From Akanthomyces muscarius (Eukaryota; Ascomycota; Sordariomycetes; Hypocreales; Cordycipitaceae), in contig NC_079244.1 of NCBI RefSeq assembly GCF_028009165.1, positions 4,154,001 to 4,218,000 of the forward strand: DNA of 64,000 bases. Reading direction: 5' to 3'. Both the position numbers and the translations under genes were made by a program. Of this stretch, positions 43,708 through 52,608 are shown piece by piece; position 1 is the stretch's first letter; every line of letters begins with the position of its first letter. The notes under the pieces were generated by a model. The model saw only the letters and a list, made by a program, of their open reading frames with translations, made no database searches and was not told the DNA's origin.

Positions 43708-45657
43708 TCAGGCTAAATCGAAGTTCCATGTCAAGTCTCCTAAAATGTTACCAGAGATCTCCAGCATCCAATTTGGCCTGTCCATGTCGATCTGGTTTTG
43801 CTGCTCTTGGCTTTGAAGTATCGTCTGCTGTAGAATGTCAGGGTTCGCAAGCGGATTTTCAGGCGGGGTAGCTGCTTTCTTGCGCGCAATGTCCTCGTCT
43901 ATATGAGAGACCAATGTCCTCAGCCTCTTGCTGGCGCTCGCGCCGTGTTGAATAACCTCCAAGTTTTCCAGGAGCTGCGCAAGAGAGCGCATCACATGCC
44001 GGATCCTTTCGTAGTCGACCAAGTTCAAGGCTTCTTCAGTAACCGACGCCAAAATCGTGCCGATTCCTCCAAGATGGTAGAGAAGAGGTGCTCCGATGGA
44101 TAGAAGGTAAGCGACAGGGACCGATGTGAACGCTCCCACGACATCACTAGCAATTTCGCAACGCTCCTCAACAGTTGCACCGTCGACGGCGAGGAGAACA
44201 ATTCGCAGAAGTTGCACAGTGGCTGTGATATTGGCGGCTTGGAACCCGAAGCGATCTGTATTGATGTTGTACGTCATTTGAGGCGTGTACTTGAAAGATT
44301 CCGGTAAACTGTGATACTTGTGTAGCACTTTTGCCTGCACGGTTCTCCTTGCGACTGTCGCGTCTTCTTTGAAGATGTCGCGCAGAAACGCGCTCCTTGT
44401 CACCTGACACCGCCGGCCTTGGAATCCGGCCAAGGCATGCTCCAGGACACGATACAGGTCAGTGATGAAGTTCCATCCATACAGCCAGCAGTCGACTCCG
44501 TCGGTACCAGGAGAATTGCAAATCGGCCCAACGTCGCGAGGCAGAACGGTGTGCCCAATAATGCCGCTGTCATCAATCAATTCGTCATCTGCTTCGACGG
44601 GATAGGCCACATTGGATTGATGCTCCCTGCATCGAATGACACTACCCCAAACAACAGCAGAGTAGATGTCCAACGTGTACATGGACCAGAACTGGAGCAC
44701 ACAGATCAGAAGCCATCTTATATGTTTGCCCGGATTGAGAACTCTTACCAATCTTCGTCGTTCCTCTCGCTCTATTATCCCGATATCACGTGGCCAATTG
44801 GACTCGTCATGTAGCCCATCCATCGCTATCAGCGTATGATAGATGCCCAAATGCATGTGCACATCACGTATTTTCCCTTCCTGGATCGCCGTGATTGCCA
44901 AGGTCGCATGAGCTCGGATAACATCAATATCAGACTCAGTCATAAGGCTGACCAGTTGCAGTTTTGCCTCTTCGTAGAATATGTCTGGTTTTATCGCGTA
45001 AAGCGGTGACATGTCCCATTTCACGTTGGACACCGCTCCGTCCCGCACTCGGCCACTCACCAGAGCGCACACGGCCATTGTCAAAGCAAACAGAGACTTG
45101 CTCGTCGTGTACTCACCTCGCGAGATGCGTCGGCTGAACGAAGGACGGTGAAAGAACGGAAATATGGGATAAACAATCTCGAAATAAATCTCAACGAGAT
45201 CCATGACTACGGCTTGGCTGGCGATGGTTGGCGCCTTCCATGGGTCAATAACCCGGCTGAGGGCACGGCCAACTCCTCGGTGGACCAAATCAGATCCCCT
45301 ATTCTCGTTTTCATGCATCAAGCCGGTCTGGTTCATCCTTGGCTGCGGGTCGTCTTGCCTAGGTAACCTTTCGTCCGTATGGGGATTGCTATGTCGAGGC
45401 TTGATTCCGCGTTTGCGCGGCTTGCGATTGTATGTACATTGTTGAGCGAACGCCTCACAATTTTGGCAGGTTGGGCCATTCTCTGACGATCGGCATCGTA
45501 TGCTGCGCTGATGACAGTAGTCGCAAGCTTGTGTCGTTCGACGACGCTTCACGTCCAGCTGCCGTGGGTGGCTAACAGAAGTCATGTTGCTTGTAGGAGA
45601 CAACTTTGGGCGGCGCCGAGATAATGAGGCCAAGGCCGGAATCGGAACAGGAATCAT
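43708..45657 (-). CDS. Zn2Cys6 transcription factor next to the sugar locus
   Basis: Exons 45657-44749 and 44691-43708 give 630 aa. The 57-nt intron (GTAAGA to CTCCAG) has no stop and keeps frame, so unspliced mRNA would still be read; removing it joins RRRL to FWSMYTLDIYSAVVWG, as expected for this family. The binuclear cluster is Cys45, 48, 55, 64, 67, 74 (ACDYCHQRSIRC, C-x8-C, QNCEAFAQQC) with a basic tail RKPRKRGIK. The middle homology domain begins VVMDLVEIYFEIVYPIFPFFHRPSF. Nuclear activator or repressor of unknown target. It lies tail to tail with the transporter and shares a promoter region with the aminotransferase on the other side, so either could be its target. Met25 (MTSVSHP) is an alternative start. 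Confidence 0.88.
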   Translation of the reverse strand: MIPVPIPALASLSRRRPKLSPTSNMTSVSHPRQLDVKRRRTTQACDYCHQRSIRCRSSENGPTCQNCEAFAQQCTYNRKPRKRGIKPRHSNPHTDERLPRQDDPQPRMNQTGLMHENENRGSDLVHRGVGRALSRVIDPWKAPTIASQAVVMDLVEIYFEIVYPIFPFFHRPSFSRRISRGEYTTSKSLFALTMAVCALVSGRVRDGAVSNVKWDMSPLYAIKPDIFYEEAKLQLVSLMTESDIDVIRAHATLAITAIQEGKIRDVHMHLGIYHTLIAMDGLHDESNWPRDIGIIEREERRRLVRVLNPGKHIRWLLICVLQFWSMYTLDIYSAVVWGSVIRCREHQSNVAYPVEADDELIDDSGIIGHTVLPRDVGPICNSPGTDGVDCWLYGWNFITDLYRVLEHALAGFQGRRCQVTRSAFLRDIFKEDATVARRTVQAKVLHKYHSLPESFKYTPQMTYNINTDRFGFQAANITATVQLLRIVLLAVDGATVEERCEIASDVVGAFTSVPVAYLLSIGAPLLYHLGGIGTILASVTEEALNLVDYERIRHVMRSLAQLLENLEVIQHGASASKRLRTLVSHIDEDIARKKAATPPENPLANPDILQQTILQSQEQQNQIDMDRPNWMLEISGNILGDLTWNFDLA

Positions 45658-46357
45658 CCCCAATGGATCACGCCACGAGGGGAACAGGAGCTAGCAAACT
45701 AGTACGCAGATTATATTGCTAGGAAAACAGTATTTTCACAATGGCTAAAATTACGTTAGATCCATTTTGATTGAGGCTTAGTTGTTGAAAGCTTTTTGGA
45801 TGCATCGATGTAGGGTATCACTAGTGACTGCCAGGACGCGACGCGACGGGTGGCATCGCGGGCGGGGAAGAGCATGAGTACAGTAGTACCAGCAGAGTAC
45901 AGAATGCTAAAAATACGGGTCTTCAGTTTTCAGTTGCCAGCTCAGCTCCCATTCCTAGTTGCCAACACAGCTCCCGATCCCAGTTGCCAGCTCAGCTCGC
46001 GATATTGTCTTCGTTCCTGCTTGCTCGAATCGGTGAGGAAGTAAATACGCAGTAGGGGATGTTCTAGCGCGATGAGCCATAAGCAAAGGCCAAGGGCCGC
46101 CGGTCGGAGCCGACTGCCTCCGGTATCTACGCCGTGCGAGACACTAACGCCGGATATCCACCAGAAACATGATCTGGCAGCCACCAGTCCACTTGGGCTC
46201 CAGCTACAATCTATCCCGGTGGGAAGCAGCCTGAAGAGCGAAGCTGGTGTGTCACTGTAGCACGCATATGAGCACCCCACGTACGCCCTCCACTTGACAA
46301 CCGCGTCTAATATAACTGTGCTGTCGGGCTGTCACGGAGTCTGTTCATTTCGTGGCG
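45658..46357. promoter_or_regulatory. Divergent promoter region, Zn2Cys6 gene / aminotransferase
   Basis: 700 bp between two divergent starts. It carries a three-copy 25-bp tandem repeat listed separately. CGG triplets occur in several places (for example CGCCGGTCGGAGCCG near 46098 and GCCTCCGG near 46126), which Zn2Cys6 factors could bind; this is not established. Confidence 0.45.
45931..46005. repeat. Three tandem copies of a 25-bp unit
   Basis: Units at 45931-45955, 45956-45980 and 45981-46005, pairwise 19-20 of 25 identical. Each begins with an AGTTGCCA core (positions 2-9) and contains CAGCTC at 13-18. The spacing is exact, without insertion or deletion. It lies 274 bp upstream of the Zn2Cys6 start and 353 bp upstream of the aminotransferase start. 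Confidence 0.8.
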
Positions 46358-48094
46358 ATGGCAGCCACGCGCGGATCTCTCAGAATGCTGTACAATAGAG
46401 CACCGGCCACCAAGGTCATTGGCGAAATTCAGAAGCGCCGGGCCGATGCTGGTAAACTTGTGGCTGGCGTCGCCGCGGCGTCAAATAGTGACATGTTCAA
46501 GGGACCAGTATGTTGGACTGCATGAGACGAACTATCTAGACAATCAGCTGACCCCCTGGAAAGCAAGATGGAAAACCAAAAGCAAAACGATGGGATCGTG
46601 AGTCACTTGCATCGTCGGTGCGAATGTCCGCTAACTCAGCAGTAGACCACCTCAGCGAAGAAAGCCGCATGCGCCAACCATGTGCGCTGAAGCAAGCCGC
46701 CCGGCATCTCAATAAGCCAGGCCTGATATCGCTGGGAGGCGGTCTGCCTTCCAGCCAAGTCTTTCCATTCGCCGAGCTTTCCATGAAGATACCCGTGGTC
46801 CCTGAGTTCTCGGAGCAGTCCACCTCTCAGTCTGGTGTGCATGAAACGATTGGAAAGTACGACATACGGAATGGAAAAGCCGAGTACGACTTGTCCATTG
46901 CGCTCAACTATGGCCAGGCGACAGGCTCAGCGCAGATGATGAGATTCCTCACCGAGCACACCGAAGTCATCTGCCAGCCGCCCTATGCGGACTGGGCCGT
47001 CTGCCAGACTATCGGCAGCACCGGAGCGCTGGAGCAGGCGGTGCGCATGTTCTGCGACAAGAACCGGCGCGACGCCGTGCTGACCGAGGAGTTTAGCTTC
47101 TCGACGGCCCTGGAGACGATTGAGCCCCTGGGCGTTGGTACCTTTGGCACGCCCATTGACAGCCAAGGCATCATTCCAGAGGCAATGGATGATCTGTTGA
47201 GCAACTGGGACGAGAGCACTCGAGGGTTTCGCAAGCCTCATGTCCTTTATACGGTTCCGTCCGGCCAGAATCCCACAGGTGCTACGCAAGGCGCCGAGCG
47301 CCGCCGGGCGATTTATGCCGTTGCTCAAAAACACGACATGGTCATCATAGAAGACGAGCCGTATTTTTTCCTGCAAATGGAGCCCTACGGCCAAAATCAG
47401 GATAGCACAACCGGTACCGTTGATGAGTTCGTGGACTCACTGGTACAACCATACGTCAGCATCGACGTGGACGGCCGTGTGATGCGACTCGACTCAGTCT
47501 CCAAGGTTTTGGCTCCTGGCTCCCGACTCGGCTGGGTCGTGGCCTCGCAGCAGCTTATTGAGCGATACCAGCGCCATGCCGAGGTTGCTTCTCAGGGGCC
47601 CAGCGGGTTTTCGCAAGTAATTCTGCACAAGCTGCTTGACGAGACCTGGGGCCACGAGGGCTACCTCAAATGGCTGATGAACCTGCGCACAGAGTACACG
47701 CTCAAGCGCAACGCCTTGATGGCCGCCTGCGAAAAGCATCTTCCACAGAACATTGTCAGCTGGACCCCTCCAGCTGCTGGCATGTTTGTAAGTGCCCACC
47801 CCCTCTCAGTCTTAGAAAAAATTGTTCTTACTAAATCTGTAGGTCTGGCTTACTGTGGACCACACGAAGCATCCCGATCACGGCAAACGGAAGCTCGAAG
47901 ACATTGAGCAGGAGATCTTTGACGCATGCATCGATGGCGGTGTACTCGTAGCTCGAGGCTCATGGTTCCGCGCTGAACAGCATGTGCCGCTGTCTGGACT
48001 CTACTTCCGCGCCACCTATGCCATGGCCAGCCCCGAAAACATGGACATAGCTATATCCCGATTCGGTGACGCAGTCCGTAGCAGTTTCAAGTAG
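46358..48094 (+). CDS. PLP aminotransferase, Aro8/aminoadipate class
   Basis: Four exons (46358-46507, 46564-46597, 46646-47787, 47843-48094) give 525 aa. The 34-nt second exon supplies QDGKPKAKRWD and joins HHLSEESRMRQP, the usual start of this family's core. The fold-type I domain reads GLISLGGGLPSSQVFPF, GQATGS, VCQTIGSTGALEQ, TEEFSFSTAL, VLYTVPSGQNPTGATQ, IIEDEPYFFLQ, and DSVSKVLAPGSRLGW, where the Lys forms the PLP aldimine. Relatives transaminate aromatic amino acids, kynurenine or 2-aminoadipate. The acceptor of exon 2 (GGAAAG) is weak but is the only one keeping frame. No targeting peptide is obvious. Convergent with an FAD oxidase 103 bp away, which suggests but does not prove a shared pathway. 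Confidence 0.88.
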
Positions 48095-48197
48095 AAAGGA
48101 ATCATCATCATAAATATAAAGACCTATATACGGATGACCATGCTCATGTATTCATCCTCCGAGTACACTGTGTACGTAGAGCTCACCTTTGTTGAAC

Positions 48198-49802
48198 CTA
48201 GGCGCATTGAGCGTGGCTGAGCTTGAAACCTCCAGGCTGCAGTTTCTGGAAAACGCCAGTCGGGTCATACTTCTTGGCAGCCTTCTTCATGAAGGCGACA
48301 TTGTCAGCTCCATAGCCGCAGAGAGGGTCTTGCTTGGGGCTGGCATAGTTCAGGTAGATGAAAGGGGAGTAAGTGTTGTGCTTCTTGCCAACAGACACCG
48401 CGGCATCAATGAACTTTTGTCGCGCATCCTCCATTGTGGAATCGAGGCTGGCGTCGTTCCACCGGGAGACGAGCCAGAGAACTAAACTGTTAGTCATGTA
48501 CAGAAAACAACGGTCCGATGAAGACGTACCCAGCTGATCTTCCTTGACATCCTGCAGTCCGAGGACATTACCGCCGCGTTCCCTTGCGTACATCTCCTGA
48601 AGCTGGGGCTGAGGTACAATTGAGACTAGCCAGTCAATTTGATTCTTGACCTCGAGGCCGTCGTACACGGCGTCGGCCGCCTTGAAGAAGTCGAGCAGGG
48701 TATCTTTGTCGTTGGAGACAGTCACACTCGCAGTGACGTAGCGGAAGCCGCGAGGAATGGCAAGGCTGGTTTCGTGTGCCAATTCAGCCAGTGATGCATG
48801 ACGGTTGGTATTTCCAATCTGATTCGGCAGCTTGAGGAAGGGCTGAAGCGCGGGCGGGTTTGCGATGTTGGCCGTGTTGGACAGCGCAATGTCGACCACC
48901 TTGGTGCCGTTGCGAAGATATGTAGAGACAATCTGAATACCCGAGTCGATATCACTGTGGTTATCGGCAACAAAGTCGACAGTCGTGTTGGTAATTGTCT
49001 CAATCATTTGCTCATGGCCAGCCTGGGGCCCGTCCAAGGCGAGAAGCAGCTGGCCTCCCCACATGCCGTCAAAGTCAAAAGCAGCCAGGGTGATCTTGGT
49101 CACAATGCCAAAGTTGGTGCTGCCGCCCTTGAGAGCCTTGTAAAGGTCAGAGTTGTCCTTTTGGTTGGCGTGAACAATTTTGCCCGACGCTAGAACCACT
49201 TCATAGTCGATAACATTGTCGACAACCCAACCCTTGCCGGCCTGGAAGAGCGACTGTCCACCACCGACAGCAAGACCACCAACACCAACGTCCTCACAAA
49301 TACCTCCGGTAAAAGCGACTTTGTCCTTTTCAAAGGCGGCATAGGCATGACCCCAAGAAAGGCCAGTTCCGAGGCTGACGTAAGAGCGATCCTGGGCCAG
49401 GGACGTGGAGTTGAGGCTCCTCAAATCAATGGAGACTCCCTTGTCGATATTATTAAAACCAGGGTTGGGATTATGGCCTCCGGACTTGACGGCAAACTGG
49501 CATTGCTGGGTCGTGAGAAGCTTGACAATGGCGGACATGTCGTAGGCCGAGGTGGGCGTCACCACACAGCCTGGATGCTGCATAGCGGTGACGGACCAGC
49601 GAGCGGTGATGAGCTCATCATAGTCTGCGGCTGAAGGACCGTGATAGATGGATGGCAATACGGCAGACAGGCTTCGGCACTGTCGTTGGTTAGCATACCC
49701 ATGTACAAAGTTGCGATGCGGCCAACATCAACGTACACAGTCGCCTGTAGAGGGCGCTGCCTGCGCGGCAACAGCGAGCAGAGCAAGAACGGCAGACTTC
49801 AT
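48198..49802 (-). CDS. Secreted FAD-linked oxidase, berberine-bridge (VAO/PCMH) type
   Basis: Exons 49802-49737, 49679-48530 and 48481-48198 give 499 aa. Residues 1-16 (MKSAVLALLAVAAQAA) are a signal peptide ending at an AxA-like site. The FAD domain reads CVVTPTSAYDMSAIV, then AVKSGGHNPNPGF with His91 for 8-alpha-FAD linkage, and GGICEDVGVGGLAVGGG with Cys150 in the position used for the second, 6-S-cysteinyl bond, so bicovalent flavin is plausible. The C-terminus carries the BBE motif YASPKQDPLCGYGADNVAFMKKAAKKYDPTGVFQ. Such enzymes oxidise carbohydrates or secondary metabolites using O2. Intron 2 (48 nt) is frame-preserving without a stop. Substrate unknown. Confidence 0.9.
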
Positions 49803-50592
49803 AATTTCGCTTGGGCTTGGGGCCAGATGCAGATCAGAAGGATTCTACGACTTCAGCAAAGAACAGAGGACGAGGCCGCCCTTTTATTAACTATCCGGCT
49901 ACATGCACGCTGCTTCATTCGGCACCGAAAATTGGGACCAGGGCACGTTGGCAAGCTGCGTTGGCGCCAACAAGGCCACCATGGATGCATGCATGTCGCG
50001 GACTGGGGTGGTTGCAGTCATGACCCAACGTTGGGTTACATTGTCGCTTGGGAGCTGACGAGGACTGGACAGAGTCGGTGCTAGGCTCCGTCGTAGTTAA
50101 TAAATGCAAATGCACGGTGGTCATGACGGCTGGCAGCCTGATGGCCGATCCACATCACCATGGGTGACACCGCATTTTGTTGGGCGGGAGCAATGTTTGA
50201 TGTAGCAGCAGGGGAATCCCGGACGTGGCTTGGATCTGAGCTTCGACATCGAGAGTTTGCTTGGTGCAGATTAGAGATTAGATGCATCGGGGTAAATGCG
50301 GCTGACAAACATCGGAATGGAGATGGAACGCGAGAGAAAAGGTCACGTGACGTCTTGACTCCCGCCCCGTTCTTTGCCTCGCCTTGGAAGAGGACCGGGG
50401 TGGCATCAAAGCTTTGCCCAAGCACAAAGCAATCGACACTTCCTTTCGCTCAAAGAAACCAGCCGATCTTGCGCAAACAAACAGACGGAGATTGCGACGT
50501 GTTTCCGAAGACTGCGCGATTCTTGCGCGATAAATTGATAGCCAACCCTCGACGCTTGCGACCCAACGCGTCCCCCAGAACTCCTTGTCGCA
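49803..50592. promoter_or_regulatory. Divergent promoter region, FAD oxidase / Nab2
   Basis: 790 bp between two outward genes. It contains a CACGTG palindrome with an overlapping CRE-like element, listed separately. No gene is supported. Confidence 0.45.
50342..50351. promoter_or_regulatory. E-box palindrome with overlapping CRE-like site
   Basis: GTCACGTGAC is a perfect 10-bp palindrome with a CACGTG core (bHLH/Cbf1 type), running into TGACGTC (bZIP type) at 50348-50354. It sits about 240 bp upstream of the Nab2 start. Binding is inferred. Confidence 0.4.
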
Positions 50593-52062
50593 ATGCCTGT
50601 CGAGGTTCCTTTCGAATCGCCGCTGGCGGCCGCCATCAACACGGCAATCCAACCGAAGCTGCAAGAAGTAGGATGGGCAAGCGAGTCGGATGCCTCGTCG
50701 CTGGCTGAGCTGATTGTGCTCATGCTGGCCAACGGCAAGTCGGAAGAAGAAATCGCCACCGAGATGGCAGGCGACATGCTGCATCTAGAGCCTGGCGATT
50801 CCACGGCGCGCGAATTCTCCAAGTGGCTCTTTCACCAGATTGATGAGCTGAATGCGCAGCTGAATGGCGTACCTCTGCCCGCCGAGGGCGATGTCGACAT
50901 GGATACTGATTCATTGAATGCGTACGTTCCCATATCCATCTAACCATTGATACCTGAGAAAAAGATGCTAACTCACCATAGCCCCACCGGCCCCCGCGCT
51001 ATGCGAAACGGACAGGGCAACGGCCAGAGCAACGGACAGCGCGGCGGCAGAGGCGGTCGCATGCTCGGCAACGTTACCAGAGCGATGGACCGCACCGACC
51101 CCCTCCACCGAGTTCGTCAAAACGGCAACGAAAGAATCAACACGCACAACCGCCAGGGGCAGCGTGGCCGCGGTGGTCGCATGAACCCGCGAAACCTTCA
51201 AGCTGGTCTTGCCGCCGGCCCACAACAGTGGATGATGGGCCAAAACGGACAGCAGGCAAGCCCAGCTGACCTGTTCGCCATGCTCGAGCAACAGAATCAA
51301 ATGATGTTCCAAATGTCACAAATGATGGGTGGTGCGCCGCCCAATGTAGGCGGTCACCCCCGCGGGCGGGGTGGCAAGTCGCTGTTCGACCGGGTTCAGG
51401 ACCCGAACCGCAGACAACGCAAGCCGCAAAACGGCCACCAGGAGAATGCTGGCGGCGAGAACACCGAGGGTGGCGAAGACATGGACATGTCCGGCCGCGA
51501 GGCTCCAAACCCCGAGGACACAATCTGCAAATACAACCTGCGTTGCACAAACAAGGAATGCAAGTTTGCGCATCAGTCGCCAGCGGCGCCACCCGGTGCG
51601 GCTGTTGATGTCAACGACCCGTGCTCCTTTGGTGCTGCATGCAAGAACCGCAAGTGTGTCGGCCGCCACCCTTCCCCCGCGACTAAGCTGGCACACCAGA
51701 GCGAACAAGACTGCAAGTTCTACCCTAACTGCCAGAATGCGCATTGCCCTTTCAAGCACCCATCGATGCCGCTGTGCCGCAACGGCGCGGGCTGCACCAC
51801 CGACGGCTGCAAGTTCACGCATGTCAAGATCAAATGCAAGTTCAATCCTTGTCTGAACCCGCAGTGTGCCTTTTCCCACGAAGAGGGCCAGCAAGGCGGC
51901 TTTAAGGACAAGGTGTGGAAGGCGGGAGGCGAGCATGTCAGCGACCGGAAATTTGTTGAGGGTGATGACCAGGAAGAACTGGTGAAACCAGACGATGAGA
52001 TGAAGAATGATACCAACCAGGCAATTGAGGCGCAGGCACAGGAGGAGGATGTGATTGGGTAA
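50593..52062 (+). CDS. NAB2: Nab2-type nuclear poly(A) RNA-binding protein
   Basis: Exons 50593-50921 and 50982-52062 give 469 aa. Residues 1-95 form the helical N-terminal (PWI-like) domain (SPLAAAINTAIQPKLQEVGW, IVLMLANGKSEEEIATEM). An RGG-rich region follows (GQRGGRGGRM, GQRGRGGRM), then a Gln/Met-rich stretch around EQQNQMMFQMSQMMGG. Five CCCH fingers come next: CKYNLRCTNKECKFAH, CSFGAACKNRKCVGRH, CKFYPNCQNAHCPFKH, CRNGAGCTTDGCKFTH and CKFNPCLNPQCAFSH; the first four have C-x5-C-x4-C-x3-H spacing. Yeast Nab2 has seven and human ZC3H14 five. It binds poly(A), limits tail length and serves mRNA export. The acidic C-terminal tail ends QAQEEDVIG. Confidence 0.93.
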
Positions 52063-52555
52063 CTGTACAACATGTTAAACATTATTGGGTGGCGTTCAAA
52101 GAATTTGACTGTATATAGTTAGGTTTGCTTGATGCGAGCGGGTAATTAATAGAGCTGCGCATCTTAGCTGGGCACACAACGTGCCCGGAAGCTACCATTT
52201 TTTTTCATCTTGATATTGTGCATGCGAATGAGATGGCATCTGCGTGCATGCATGATGCATGTAGTGAGTTGTCAAGGCAACTCCAATATGCCAGCACCTT
52301 GGGCGTTTTTTTCAGGACTGCAGAGCGCCTCCATTTAAATATACCGATATGCATGTATGTGAACGGCAATTGACTGAGTTATGCATATGCATCATGCAAC
52401 TTCCCCTGCTTAACAGCTTAACAGAGGTAGCATGTCTCGGACGTTGGCGCTACAGCCGCGGTCGGATCTGCCCATTACAACGAGCCGTCACACGAAGCTC
52501 CACCACACCAGCTGCGACCGTCATACACTACACCACCTCACGCCACCCACAACCA

Positions 52556-52562
52556 TATAAAA
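52556..52562 (+). promoter_or_regulatory. TATA box candidate
   Basis: TATAAAA about 47 bp before the first in-frame ATG of protoporphyrinogen oxidase, which would place the transcript start close to that ATG. Confidence 0.4.
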
Positions 52563-52593
52563 AAGACCAAAGAAGACCACAACTTACCACGAC

Positions 52594-52605
52594 ATGAGCC
52601 ATTGA
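52594..52605 (+). promoter_or_regulatory. Minimal upstream open frame
   Basis: ATG-AGC-CAT-TGA, ending 3 nt before the first main ATG at 52609. If the transcript includes it, it may reduce initiation at 52609 or favour the ATG at 52645. Confidence 0.4.
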
Positions 52606-52608
52606 GTC

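Larger units (their letters stand above)
52063..52608. other. Nab2 3' flank and protoporphyrinogen oxidase promoter
   Basis: Both neighbours read rightward. A cluster of overlapping GCATG/ATGCAT palindromes lies at about 52219-52260 and 52350-52400. A TATAAAA at 52556-52562 and a 3-codon upstream frame precede the oxidase start. Confidence 0.5.
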
